Source: Bog-532 sp963775825 (GTDB lineage Bacteria; Actinomycetota; Actinomycetes; Streptosporangiales; Streptosporangiaceae). From it: DNA of 64,000 nucleotides. The notes under the pieces are model-generated. The model saw nothing but the letters and a program-made list of their open reading frames with translations. It ran no database searches and was not told where the DNA came from. Of this stretch, positions 32,780 through 41,361 are shown one piece after another. Each line of letters begins with the position of its first letter. The first letter of the stretch is position 1. The stretch is from positions 1 through 64,000 of the forward strand of contig CAVZKY010000067.1 in NCBI GenBank assembly GCA_963775825.1, in the 5' to 3' direction. The translations under genes and the position numbers were made by a program.

Positions 32780-32853
32780 TCGGGACGGCGGGATTTGAAC
32801 CCGCGACCCCTTGACCCCCAGTCAAGTGCCCTACCAAGCTGGGCCACGTCCCG
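32780..32853 (-). tRNA. tRNA-Pro (anticodon GGG)
   Basis: The cloverleaf reads CGGGACG acceptor, D-arm GGCCCAGCTTGGTAGGGC, anticodon arm CTTGACTGGGGGTCAAG with GGG, and T-arm CGCGGGTTCAAATCCCGC, closing with CGTCCCG and A. CCA is not encoded. The gene is complete. Its 3' end faces the integrase gene, the standard arrangement when a tRNA serves as attachment site. Confidence 0.92.
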
Positions 32854-33218
32854 GTGCGCTAGGCGCACACCCGCCGAACCCGGCGGGCTTTCATACCTTA
32901 GCGCAGCCGGGACGTTCCCGGTGCCACCCGACAGCCCCGCCAGCTGCCATCCACGCCGGGGGAGTCGCCCAGGTCCTGGGATAACCAGCCGGCGCCACCG
33001 CTAACGCCCAGGGATCCGGCGTGGTGGCCGCGCATGGTCACCGGGTCGCCGTAGGCTAAGTAGAACGTTCCGTGGTCCCCCCACCAGCCCAGGGCCGTCC
33101 AGCGCTCTCAGCTTCCAGAAATCTGGATGGGTGTCGCGTTCGTTCATGGGTAAGGGGCCGGGGTGACTTACGGGCAGGATCCGCAGCCGGTGCAGCCGCC
33201 GAAAAGGAACGGGGTCAG
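32854..33218. other. Intergenic between tRNA-Pro and the glycosyltransferase
   Basis: I see no gene here. It marks the border between the AICE and core-like sequence. A ribosome-binding site AAAAGGAAC lies at the end, before the ATG at 33219. Confidence 0.45.
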
Positions 33219-34121
33219 ATGAGGACATCGTCGTCGCGCGATTCCATGTCTGACGGTTATGGGTCTGACGGTTATGGCTACGGCTATGACCCGGACGCGA
33301 CCCTCCCTTACTCCCAGCGCTCACGCCGGCCCCGCAATGAGGGGTCGGCGGGGCGGCCGCGGGCGCCCCGCAGCAGCCGCCGCAACGACACGCGGCCGCT
33401 CAAGCGCCGCCGCTGGCCCCGGCGCGTCCTCAAGACGGTCGCTGTCGTCATCGTCCTGCTGGCGGTCGTATTCGGCGGCCTGTGGCTCGTTACGCCCTCG
33501 GTGAGCCAGGCTCCCAGCCTGGTCCAGGAGCAGGCCGTGCAGCACGGCATCAGCTATCCGGGAGTCCAGCCCCCGCAGCGGTTCGCCGAGGCGCTCGTCG
33601 CCACCGAAGACCATCGCTTCTATTCCAACCCCGGCATCGACCCGCTCGCCATCGCACGGCTGTTCGCGGGCGAGCTCATCGGTCACTCCGATCAGGGCGG
33701 CAGCACGCTGGAGCAGCAGCTGGCCAAGAATCTCTACACCCAGGGCCGCTCCGGGATCAGTGTCGAAGCCGAGCAGGTCGCGCTGGCCATCAAGCTGAAC
33801 GTGGGCTACACCAAACCGCAGATCCTGCAGATGTATGCCGAAGTCGCCTACTACGGCAACAACTACTACGGTCTGCGCGCCGCGAGCTGCGGGTACTTCG
33901 GCACCGAGCCGGCTCAGCTGTCCTGGCCAGAGGCAGCGGTCCTGGCTGGCGTGGTGAACGCTCCCACGATCGACGACCCGCGCACCAACCCGCAGAACGC
34001 GCGCGCCCGCGAGACCCACGTCGTCGGCCGCCTCGTGGCCGTGGGGAACCTCACCCCGGCCCAGGGCAAGCTCGTCCTGGACCAGCGGCTTAACCTGGTG
34101 GACACGGGCTGCACCAGCTAG
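33219..34121 (+). CDS. Monofunctional peptidoglycan glycosyltransferase (GT51)
   Basis: The 300-residue protein has a long basic, low-complexity cytoplasmic tail (residues 1-70), one membrane helix (71-92) and an extracellular GT51 domain. The catalytic glutamate is E130 in ATEDHRFYSNPGID. Further family motifs are GGSTLEQQLAKNLY and KPQILQMYAEVAYYGNNYYG. It polymerises lipid II glycan strands at the outer face of the membrane. There is no transpeptidase domain. The Tyr/Gly/Asp-rich tail may be a regulatory or interaction segment. It appears to be a single-gene unit. Confidence 0.88.
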   Translation: MRTSSSRDSMSDGYGSDGYGYGYDPDATLPYSQRSRRPRNEGSAGRPRAPRSSRRNDTRPLKRRRWPRRVLKTVAVVIVLLAVVFGGLWLVTPSVSQAPSLVQEQAVQHGISYPGVQPPQRFAEALVATEDHRFYSNPGIDPLAIARLFAGELIGHSDQGGSTLEQQLAKNLYTQGRSGISVEAEQVALAIKLNVGYTKPQILQMYAEVAYYGNNYYGLRAASCGYFGTEPAQLSWPEAAVLAGVVNAPTIDDPRTNPQNARARETHVVGRLVAVGNLTPAQGKLVLDQRLNLVDTGCTS

Positions 34122-34259
34122 AGCGACCAGAATCTAGCTGAACCAACCTCCGGTGTCATTCGGCGCAATCGCCTGGGTTGTACAGCATGCAGCGCTTCAC
34201 TCGGGGCAGCCGGGAGGCAGGACCCCAGCCAGCCGCCCCCTCCGCCGTGCAGACATATG

Positions 34260-34278
34260 TAAGGTAAGCCTTGCCTAA
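34260..34278 (+). promoter_or_regulatory. Iron box (IdeR/DmdR-type operator)
   Basis: TAAGGTAAGCCTTGCCTAA matches the DtxR/IdeR consensus TTAGGTTAGSCTAACCTAA at about 15 of 19 positions and keeps its inverted symmetry. It ends 40 bp before the FTR1 start codon, so the permease gene is probably repressed when iron is plentiful. Confidence 0.75.
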
Positions 34279-34318
34279 TGGCGTGGCGCCGGCCAGACTC
34301 GACCGCTGGAGGTTTTTG

Positions 34319-35374
34319 ATGCTGGCTACGCTCGTCATTTTCCTGCGCGAGGGTGTCGAGGCAAGCATGATCGTCGCGATCCTGCTCGCCTACCTCAACC
34401 GCATCGGGAAGCGGCAATACTTCCGGGACGTGTTCCTGGGAGTGGGCGCCGCGCTGATCCTGGCCACGGCGGGCGGGGCGATCGCCTACGAGACGATCCG
34501 GAGCTACGACGGATCGCGGGTGCAGACGATCTTCGAGACCATCACGTTCCTGGTCGCCGCCACCGTGCTGACCTACATGACGTTCTGGATGCGCAACCAT
34601 GCGCGCTCGCTGTCGAAGGAGTTGCGCGCCCACGTCGACGCCGCGCTGGACGGCCGGGCCCGCTGGGGGCTGGGGCTGCTGGCCTTCCAGGCGGTAGGCC
34701 GGGAGGGGCTGGAGACCGTGGTCTTCACCCTGGCCATCATCTTTTCCACCTCGACGGCGGGCGCGCTGAGCGGGGCGGCTATCGGGCTGGCCGGTGCGCT
34801 GGCCATCGCATTCGTGATCTACCGGCTGGGCCACCGGCTGAATATGGCCCGGTTTTTCACCGTCATCGGCCTGCTGCTGATGGTCTTCGCGGCGGGGCTG
34901 CTGGCCGACACCATCGAGAACCTGCAGCAGCTCGGCTGGCTCCCGGTGCTGGCCACGCCGATGTGGCACTCCGCCTCCCTGTTGTCCGAAGACAGCTCGT
35001 TCGGGGACGTGCTGCACAGTTTCTTCGGGTACAGCGACGCTCCGACTCCGCTGCAGCTCCTGGTTTACGTCGGCTACCTGGCCATCGTGATCTCTGCGTT
35101 CCTGCGCATCCGGGGCCGGCGCACGCCTGCGCCGGCGCCCGCCGCCCCCGCTCCTGAACTTCCGGAGAGCGGCATCCCCGCCTCTCAGCTCCCAGCGAGT
35201 GACGCCCCGGGCCCTCAGCTTCCGGCGAGTGGCCTCCCCGGTCCTCAGCTTCCGGCCAGCGCTGTCCGCGCCTCTCAGCTTCCGGCGGCCGACGACCAGC
35301 CCGCGGGTGCAGCGACACCGGCACGCGAGCGCTTCAGCGGTGCGCCCGCGCTTCGGCCGCCCCCGCCTGGCTGA
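34319..35374 (+). CDS. FTR1-family iron permease with repeat tail
   Basis: ATG 34319 follows GGAGGTTTTTG, giving 351 residues. Seven membrane helices carry the two family iron-binding motifs, REGVEAS (R10-E14) and GREGLET (R128-E132). It should import ferric or ferrous iron across the cytoplasmic membrane. The partner proteins usually encoded nearby (EfeO, EfeB) are not present in this window. After residue 270 comes a cytoplasmic or exposed low-complexity tail with five imperfect QLPAS/ELPES repeats (DNA 35155-35290). Expression is probably controlled by the iron box upstream. Confidence 0.88.
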   Translation: MLATLVIFLREGVEASMIVAILLAYLNRIGKRQYFRDVFLGVGAALILATAGGAIAYETIRSYDGSRVQTIFETITFLVAATVLTYMTFWMRNHARSLSKELRAHVDAALDGRARWGLGLLAFQAVGREGLETVVFTLAIIFSTSTAGALSGAAIGLAGALAIAFVIYRLGHRLNMARFFTVIGLLLMVFAAGLLADTIENLQQLGWLPVLATPMWHSASLLSEDSSFGDVLHSFFGYSDAPTPLQLLVYVGYLAIVISAFLRIRGRRTPAPAPAAPAPELPESGIPASQLPASDAPGPQLPASGLPGPQLPASAVRASQLPAADDQPAGAATPARERFSGAPALRPPPPG

Positions 35375-35526
35375 CCCACCGGCATGGTCGCCGCGAGGCC
35401 GGCGCCGAGCCACGGCCATCTCGTGTGCTGCGCGCGATCCGGCGAGGAAACCGGCGCGGCGCGGGCCGGACTGGAGCGGCGCGGCGCGGGCCGGACTGGA
35501 GCTGGGCTGGGCTGGGCTGGGAAACG

Positions 35527-36174
35527 TCAGCCGATGGACGGCTGCGGGTAGATCTCCTCCGACTCGTTCTCCGGCTGCCGGGCCTCGGGTGCCCGGTGCC
35601 GCCCGGCCGACGCTCGCGACGGCTGGCTGTCGGCGGCGGGCGCTGCCGCGGCGTGCACGCCGCGGGAGTAGGCCGGGGCCGGATGCTCCTCCACCGGGAG
35701 CTCCGTGGGCAGCACGGTCGGGGCGACCTCGGCCGGCTCCTCGTTGACCTCGAGGAAGACCCATTTGCGGTAGGACCAGAGCCGGAACAGCGTGCCCAGC
35801 CCGATGCCGACGATGTTGGCCACGTTGTAGGACAGCGGGTCGGTCATGTGCAGGCCGTAGTGGACGGTGGCAACCACGGCCTCCTGGATGCCCAGCCCCA
35901 CCACGTTCAGCATGACGAACATGAGCGTCTCGTGCGACAGGCCCTTGCCCTGGCGGTGCTTGAACGCCCAGTGGCGGTTGCCCAGGAACGTGACGACCGT
36001 GGCCACGACGTACCCGACGACGACCGCGGTGAGGGCCCCTACGCCCAGGCCCAGGTGGACGGCGTCCGTGACACCGAGTTGCACGAGGAACCCGATGCCG
36101 CCGACGACGCCGAATTTGGCGATCTCGTGAATCCGTTGCGCATAGCGCGCGTAAGTATCACGGAGGTATTTCAC
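35527..36174 (-). CDS. GtrA-like membrane protein
   Basis: I place the start at GTG 36174 after GAAGGGACC; GTG 36204 or ATG 36255 would lengthen the protein. It has four membrane helices: AKFGVVGGIGFLVQLGVTDA, LTAVVVGYVVATVVTFLGNR, LMFVMLNVVGLGIQEAVVAT and ANIVGIGLGTLFRLWSYRKW. This is the GtrA/DPMS-associated pattern, and such proteins are thought to help flip polyprenyl-linked sugars for cell-surface glycans. A disordered Pro/Ala/Glu-rich tail of about 65 residues follows. The gene is divergent from the ABC transporter and may share its promoter region. Confidence 0.8.
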   Translation of the reverse strand: MKYLRDTYARYAQRIHEIAKFGVVGGIGFLVQLGVTDAVHLGLGVGALTAVVVGYVVATVVTFLGNRHWAFKHRQGKGLSHETLMFVMLNVVGLGIQEAVVATVHYGLHMTDPLSYNVANIVGIGLGTLFRLWSYRKWVFLEVNEEPAEVAPTVLPTELPVEEHPAPAYSRGVHAAAAPAADSQPSRASAGRHRAPEARQPENESEEIYPQPSIG

Positions 36175-36312
36175 CTGGTCGACGGTCCCTTCGATCCATA
36201 TCACACCCGTACGGGAACGTTTGCTGAGGTTACCTGGCCGGCCTCGGTTATACACATCGGAGCCGGAAAACGTGTTGTTAAATTGTCCCGGCCGCGAGGT
36301 AACGTCGCCAGC

Positions 36313-37275
36313 GTGTCACAAGCCGAACCAGCCGCAGCCGCCGAGGTCCTCGTGAAAGCTAGCGGTCTGACCAAGCGGTTCGGAAATTTTACCGCGGTGG
36401 ACGGCATCGACTTCAGTATCCCGCGCGGCGAGGCGTTCGGTTTCCTCGGCCCCAACGGGGCGGGCAAGTCCTCCACCATGCGCATGGTCGGCTGCGTGTC
36501 GCCGCCCACCAGTGGCAAGCTGACGATCCTGGGCATGGATCCGGTACGGAACGGTCCCGCGATCCGGGCCCGCCTCGGCGTCGTGCCGCAGGAGAACACG
36601 CTCGACATCGAGCTGACCGTCCGCGAGAACCTGATCGTCTACGGGCGCTACTTCGGGCTGCCCCGGGCTGTGATCCGCGAGCGCAGCGACATGCTGCTGG
36701 CCTTCGTCCAGCTGAGTGACCGGGCCGAGGACACCGTGGACCCGCTGTCCGGGGGGATGAAGCGCCGCCTGGTCATCGCCCGGTCGCTGATCAACGAGCC
36801 CGACATTCTGCTGCTCGACGAGCCCACCACCGGGCTGGACCCACAGGCCCGGCACATCGTGTGGGACCGGCTGTTCCGGCTCAAGCAGCGCGGGGTGACC
36901 CTCATCCTCACCACCCACTATATGGACGAGGCCGAGCAGCTCTGCGATCGGCTCGTGGTGATGGACGGGGGCCGGATCGTGGCCGAGGGCTCGCCGCGCG
37001 CGCTGATTGGGCAGTACTCCACGCCCGAGGTCCTCGAGGTCCGTTTCGACCCCGGCGACCACGAGCAGGCGGCGGAGAAGCTGGCCGCGCTGCCCGCCGG
37101 GACCTCCGAGCGGCTCGAGGTGCTGGCCGACCGGGTCCTCGTCTACACCAGGAACGGGGACGACGCGCTCGCCGCGGTGCGCGGGCTGGGCCTCGAGCCG
37201 ATCACCTCGCTGGCCCGCCGTAGCACGCTGGAGGACGTCTTCCTCCGGCTGACCGGCCGCCAGCTGGACGACTGA
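36313..37275 (+). CDS. ABC transporter ATP-binding protein (DrrA/NodI-like)
   Basis: From GTG 36313 the protein is 320 residues. It shows Walker A GPNGAGKSS, signature LSGGMKRR, Walker B ILLLDEPTTGLD and the switch histidine in LILTTHYMDEAEQ. A C-terminal extension of about 90 residues (RNGDDALAAVRGLGLEPITS) is typical of DrrA-like exporters. It energises the two ABC-2 permeases encoded just downstream. Antibiotic, lipid or polysaccharide export are all possible; the GtrA gene next door favours a surface glycan slightly. Confidence 0.85.
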   Translation: MSQAEPAAAAEVLVKASGLTKRFGNFTAVDGIDFSIPRGEAFGFLGPNGAGKSSTMRMVGCVSPPTSGKLTILGMDPVRNGPAIRARLGVVPQENTLDIELTVRENLIVYGRYFGLPRAVIRERSDMLLAFVQLSDRAEDTVDPLSGGMKRRLVIARSLINEPDILLLDEPTTGLDPQARHIVWDRLFRLKQRGVTLILTTHYMDEAEQLCDRLVVMDGGRIVAEGSPRALIGQYSTPEVLEVRFDPGDHEQAAEKLAALPAGTSERLEVLADRVLVYTRNGDDALAAVRGLGLEPITSLARRSTLEDVFLRLTGRQLDD

Positions 37276-37330
37276 TGCGGGCCCCGCGCCTGATGCGGGT
37301 CCCGCGCCTGATGCGGGTCCCGCGCCCGAT
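37276..37330 (+). repeat. Three 18-bp tandem repeats between ABC genes
   Basis: CCTGATGCGGGTCCCGCG is repeated three times, the first copy with GCC for GTC, directly after the ATPase stop codon. Each unit contains the inverted GCGGG/CCCGC pair, so it could form short hairpins in the operon mRNA. Confidence 0.6.
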
Positions 37331-37372
37331 CGCTGGCGCTGCCCCGCGGCCTGCCGCGCCGGGGAGGTGCCG

Positions 37373-38209
37373 ATGACCGCCCAGGCCACCCGGACGGGCC
37401 CCGTCATCCCCGCCGCCCCCGCAACGGCCGGCGGAGCGCGGTGGTCCTTCGCCGTGCGCGAGTTCCGGTTCTGGCTGACCGACTACCGGCGGACCTGGCG
37501 CGGCTCGATCATCTCCAGCGTGCTCGGGCCGCTCCTTTACCTGGGCGCCATGGGCGCGGGCCTGGGCTCGCTGGTCAACAAGCACGCTGGTGGCACCCTC
37601 GGCGTCAGCTACCTGGACTTCATTGCGCCCGGCCTGCTGGCCGCGACCGCCATGCAGACCGCGTTCGGCGAGGGCCTGTACCCGGTCCTGGGCTCGGTCA
37701 AGTGGGTGCAGAACTACTTCGCCGCGGTGGCCAGCCCGCTGCGGCCCGCCGACGTGTTCCGGGGCCACCTGCTGTTCGTCATCCTCCGGCTGACCATGAA
37801 CTGCGGTATCTTCCTGGCCGTGATCGCCGCGTTCGGCGCCACCCGTTCGCCGCTGGTCGTTTTCGCTCTGCCGGTCGCCGTCCTGACCGGGCTGGCGTTC
37901 GCGCCGGCGCTGATGGCCTGGGCGGTGACCCGCACCCGCGATACGAGCTTCAGCGTGCTCATGCGGTTCCTGATGATCCCGCTGTTCCTCTTCTCCGGCA
38001 CGTTCTTCCCGATCACCCAGCTGCCGGCGTGGCTGCGCCCGCTCGCCTACGTGACCCCGCTGTGGCACGGCGTGGAGCTGTGCCGCACACTCAGCCTCGG
38101 CACGGCCGACCTGGGCGGGGCGGCCGTGCACGTCGCTTACCTGCTCGCGTTCGCCTTGGCCGGTTGCGTGATCGCCCAGCGGACCTACCGGAAGCGGCTG
38201 AATGAGTAG
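37373..38209 (+). CDS. ABC-2 type permease 1
   Basis: ATG 37373 follows GGGGAGGTG. The 278-residue protein has a cytoplasmic N-terminus and six membrane helices, including IISSVLGPLLYLGAMGAGLG, GIFLAVIAAFGATRSPLVVF and LMIPLFLFSGTFFPITQLPA, the ABC-2 signature region. It forms the membrane channel with the following permease. Its stop overlaps the start of that gene. Confidence 0.85.
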   Translation: MTAQATRTGPVIPAAPATAGGARWSFAVREFRFWLTDYRRTWRGSIISSVLGPLLYLGAMGAGLGSLVNKHAGGTLGVSYLDFIAPGLLAATAMQTAFGEGLYPVLGSVKWVQNYFAAVASPLRPADVFRGHLLFVILRLTMNCGIFLAVIAAFGATRSPLVVFALPVAVLTGLAFAPALMAWAVTRTRDTSFSVLMRFLMIPLFLFSGTFFPITQLPAWLRPLAYVTPLWHGVELCRTLSLGTADLGGAAVHVAYLLAFALAGCVIAQRTYRKRLNE

Positions 38210-39029
38210 CGCCCCCGCCACCCTGCGGCTGCCGCTGCCGGGCCTGCTCAGCCGATCGCTGTCCGGCGGGCGGGGCGGCCTGCCGCTAGTGGAGCGGAAC
38301 GCCCGGGCCTACCGCCACCTCTGGATTCTCCTGATCACCGGGGTGCTGGAGCCGCTGTTCTACCTGCTGTCGATCAGGATCGGGCTGGGCGCCCTGGTCG
38401 GGCCGGTGACCGGGCCCGGCGGCCGCCCGGTGGGGTACACCGAGTTCGTAGCGCCCGCGCTGCTGGCCACCTCGTCCATGAACGGTGCGGTCTACGACTC
38501 CACCTTCAACGTGTTCCACAAGCTGAAGTACGCCAAGGTCTACGACGCGGCGCTGGCCACCCCGCTCGGCCCGGGGGACATCGCGCTCGGCGAGATCACC
38601 TGGGCGCTGAGCCGCGGCCTGCTGTACGCGGTCGCGTTCCTGGTCGTGCTGGCGGCCATGGGGCTGGTCCAGTCGGCCTGGGTGCTGGTGGCCGTCCCTG
38701 CCTCCGTGCTCATCAGCTTCGCGTTCGCCGGGATAGGGATGGCGGCCACCACCTACATGCGCAGTTGGAAGGACTTCGACTTCATCATCCTGGCTACGTT
38801 GCCGATGTTCCTGTTCTCCACCACGTTCTACCCGCTCAGCGTCTACCCGAGGGCCCTGCAGATCGTGGTGGAGTGCACGCCGCTGTACCAGGCGGTCGCG
38901 CTGCTGCGCGGCTTCTCGTTCGGGGTCGTCGGCCCGGCCATGCTGGTCAACGTGGCCTACTTGGCTGTCCTGGGCCTGGTCGGGCTGTTCGTGGCCAGCC
39001 GCCGGCTCCGCCGCCTGCTGCTGACCTGA
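38202..39029 (+). CDS. ABC-2 type permease 2
   Basis: This 275-residue protein starts inside the end of the preceding gene. It has six membrane helices with LLYAVAFLVVLAAMGLVQSA and FIILATLPMFLFSTTFYPLS, the conserved ABC-2 segment. It is paralogous to permease 1, so the transporter is likely a heterodimer of two permeases with two copies of the ATPase. The operon ends here and a large hairpin follows. Confidence 0.85.
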   Translation: MSSAPATLRLPLPGLLSRSLSGGRGGLPLVERNARAYRHLWILLITGVLEPLFYLLSIRIGLGALVGPVTGPGGRPVGYTEFVAPALLATSSMNGAVYDSTFNVFHKLKYAKVYDAALATPLGPGDIALGEITWALSRGLLYAVAFLVVLAAMGLVQSAWVLVAVPASVLISFAFAGIGMAATTYMRSWKDFDFIILATLPMFLFSTTFYPLSVYPRALQIVVECTPLYQAVALLRGFSFGVVGPAMLVNVAYLAVLGLVGLFVASRRLRRLLLT

Positions 39030-39114
39030 CCGCCGGGCCCCGTGAAAGCCGCCCGCTGCCGACGTTGTGGCCCCGGCGAGGGTGGCCCCACGCTTGGGGG
39101 ACGCAGCGGCGGAT

Positions 39115-39176
39115 CGTGCCTGTATGGGGAGCATCCTCGGTCTTATTCCACTGAGGATGCTCCCCATACAGGCACG
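39115..39176. terminator. Perfect 24-bp inverted repeat between convergent genes
   Basis: The left arm is 39115-39138, starting CGTGCCTGTATGGGGAGC. The right arm, 39153-39176, is its exact complement. The loop is 14 nt (39139-39152). It lies between the converging ABC operon and the MFS gene. It could act as a bidirectional terminator, but the stem is much longer than usual and there is no T-tract. A miniature inverted-repeat element is the alternative. Confidence 0.7.
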
Positions 39177-39206
39177 GGCTCAGCGTGAGCCCTCAGGTCG
39201 GACGTA

Positions 39207-40553
39207 CTAGCGGAACGCGGGGCAGTCTGGGATGGCGCGGGCCGGGAGGCCCCGTTCCAGCCGCGTGGGGCCCGGAAGAGCCGCCGGGGCTCTCGGTGCC
39301 GTCTGGGCCCTCGGGACCACTGAGGCTCCTTCGGCGATCCGGGCCTGCCTGGCCGCCGGAACCCCCTCGGCCGCCCGGGCCGGCCGGGCCACCCCGAGCA
39401 GGGCCACGGCCGCCAGCACCATCACCGCCGCGCCGTACTGCACCGCGGTGGCCAGCAGATCGCCCTCGTGTACGAGCAGGAAGCCGGCGATCACCGCGGG
39501 CAGGCCCATGGCCAGGTAAGAGATCACGTAGACCACGGACAGCATCCCGGCGCGCTGGTGCGGCGCCGCGAGCGGCATGACGGACCGGATCGCGCCCTGG
39601 AATCCGCCGCCGAATCCGATGCCGGTGATCACCGTGCCGATGAAGAATCCCGGCACCGAGCCGAACGTCACGGCCAGCAAAGTCAGCCCGGCGCCGGCAA
39701 TCAGCGCGACGCCCCCGATCAGCATCAGCCCGCGGGGCGACTGCCGTTTCAGCAGCAGGACCGCCATCGCGCCGCTCCCGGCCAGCACGGCGAGGGACAG
39801 GCCGCCGAGCACGATCGAGCCGGAGCCGGAAACCAGCCGGACCAGCGCCGGGCCGAGGGCCCCGTACAGCCCGGCCAGGGCCCAGACCGCGACCAGGGCC
39901 GGGGCGGCGAACAGCAGCTGCTTACGGGCCTGGGGCGGCACGGTGAACTGTGGCCGGATGGACGCGAGCGCCCCCGGAGCCGGCGTGGTCGTCTCCGGCA
40001 TCATCATCACCCCGAGGCCCTGGAGGATGAGCACGCCCAGCAGCACCAGATACACCAGATGCGTGGGCTCGGGCAGGAACTGCACGATCAGCCCGGAGCC
40101 GAGCGCGCCCGCAGCGGTCCCGGTGATCGGGGCAACCGCGTTGGCGACCGTGCCCCTGGCCTTGTTCAGGTCGAGCATCCCGGCGCCGATGGCCCCGGCC
40201 GCCGCCCCGGTCGACAGGCCCTGGACGACCCGGGCGATCAGCAGCTGCGGCACCCCGTCCGCGGTGCTGAACACCACCATGACTACGGCCTGGGTCGCGA
40301 TGGCGGCCAGCAGCACGGGCCGCCGGCCCACGTGATCGGACAGCCGGCCGGCGGTCAGCAGCGCGGCCAGCACGGCGAGGGCGTACACCCCGAAGATGAC
40401 GGTCGTGGTGATCGGCGAGAAACCCCACCGCGACGCGTAGACGGCGTACAGCGGGGTCGGCGCGCTGGAGCCGGCCAGGAAGGACACGATGACCGACGCC
40501 AGCAGGTAGAACGCGACCGGCCGGGGGAGCCGCGGGAGTCGAAGAGCCGTCAT
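39207..40553 (-). CDS. MFS transporter
   Basis: This 448-residue protein has twelve predicted helices and the MFS motif GRLSDHVGRRPVLLAAIATQ between helices 2 and 3. The drug-exporter-like segment GAAAGAIGAGMLDLNKARGT follows. The C-terminal 60 residues are Ala/Pro/Arg-rich and probably cytoplasmic. It is divergent from a TetR-family regulator, with two palindromic operators between them, the standard arrangement of an inducible efflux pump. The substrate is unknown. Confidence 0.85.
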   Translation of the reverse strand: MTALRLPRLPRPVAFYLLASVIVSFLAGSSAPTPLYAVYASRWGFSPITTTVIFGVYALAVLAALLTAGRLSDHVGRRPVLLAAIATQAVVMVVFSTADGVPQLLIARVVQGLSTGAAAGAIGAGMLDLNKARGTVANAVAPITGTAAGALGSGLIVQFLPEPTHLVYLVLLGVLILQGLGVMMMPETTTPAPGALASIRPQFTVPPQARKQLLFAAPALVAVWALAGLYGALGPALVRLVSGSGSIVLGGLSLAVLAGSGAMAVLLLKRQSPRGLMLIGGVALIAGAGLTLLAVTFGSVPGFFIGTVITGIGFGGGFQGAIRSVMPLAAPHQRAGMLSVVYVISYLAMGLPAVIAGFLLVHEGDLLATAVQYGAAVMVLAAVALLGVARPARAAEGVPAARQARIAEGASVVPRAQTAPRAPAALPGPTRLERGLPARAIPDCPAFR

Positions 40554-40574
40554 GGAACTGAGCCTCCAATTAAA

Positions 40575-40586
40575 CAGACTGGTCTG
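40575..40586. promoter_or_regulatory. TetR-type operator 1
   Basis: CAGACTGGTCTG has perfect CAGAC/GTCTG arms and lies 22 bp upstream of the MFS start codon. It repeats the operator at 40610. Confidence 0.6.
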
Positions 40587-40609
40587 TCTGCCGCGCAGCC
40601 CACACTAGA

Positions 40610-40621
40610 CAGACCGGTCTG
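40610..40621. promoter_or_regulatory. TetR-type operator 2
   Basis: CAGACCGGTCTG is a perfect 12-bp palindrome 14 bp upstream of the regulator start, with flanking TAGA/GATA. The two operators are centred 35 bp apart, so one regulator probably controls both divergent genes. Confidence 0.65.
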
Positions 40622-40634
40622 ATACTGTCAAGTC

Positions 40635-41252
40635 ATGACTACCGCACCATCCGCCGGGCCCGTTCAGGCCCGGTCTTCGGCGCAGCGGCCGCCACGGCGA
40701 TCGGCCCGGGACCGGCTGCTCGCCGCCGCGGACGAGCTCTTCTACGAGGAGGGCGTGCACACCGTCGGCATCGACCGCGTCATCGAGAAGGCCGGCGTGG
40801 CCAAGGCCACCCTGTACAGCACATTCGGCAGCAAGGACGAGCTGGTCCGGGCCTACCTGCAGGGCCGGCACGCGCGTCGCAGGGCCCGGATGATGGAGCA
40901 CCTGGCCCAGTACGACAACCCGCGGGACCGGCTGCTGGGGGTATTCGACCACCTGGCCGGCTCCATCGCCGACCCCACCTTCCACGGCTGCGCATTTGTC
41001 AACGCCAGCGCCGAATCAGCCCCGGGCAGTGCGGCCGAGCAGGCCAGCGACGAGTACCGGGCCTGGATCCGGAACCTATGCACCGACCTGGCCCGGGACG
41101 CGGGCGCGTCCGATCCGACCGGGCTGGCGGGCCAGCTGCAGCTGCTGTACGACGGGGCGAACATCTCGGCGCGGATGGACCGCGACCGGTCCGCCGGGAT
41201 CCGGGCCCGCGCCGCCGCCGTCACCTTGCTGGACGCCGCCATCGCGGGCTGA
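40635..41252 (+). CDS. TetR/AcrR-family regulator
   Basis: This 205-residue protein has an N-terminal HTH (RDRLLAAADELFYEEGVHTV, then EKAGVAKATLYSTFGSKDEL). The effector domain starts with LVRAYLQGRHARRRARMMEH and contains CAFVNASAESAPGSAAEQAS, as in regulators of small-molecule efflux pumps. It should repress its own gene and the divergent MFS transporter through the two operators. Confidence 0.88.
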   Translation: MTTAPSAGPVQARSSAQRPPRRSARDRLLAAADELFYEEGVHTVGIDRVIEKAGVAKATLYSTFGSKDELVRAYLQGRHARRRARMMEHLAQYDNPRDRLLGVFDHLAGSIADPTFHGCAFVNASAESAPGSAAEQASDEYRAWIRNLCTDLARDAGASDPTGLAGQLQLLYDGANISARMDRDRSAGIRARAAAVTLLDAAIAG

Positions 41253-41361
41253 CCCCCGTGCGCGCCGCACCCTGGAAGACGGCCCGGCGGGCCCAGAACC
41301 GTCCTCTCGCCAGGAACTATCCTTTGGTCTGGTTACCGGCCAAACGTGTAGGCTGCCTGCA

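Noticed and set aside
13938..32853. One single integrated element from the tRNA-Ala scar to tRNA-Pro
   Set aside because: The two ends use different tRNA genes, so they cannot be the two att sites of one tRNA-specific integrase. I treat them as separate systems.
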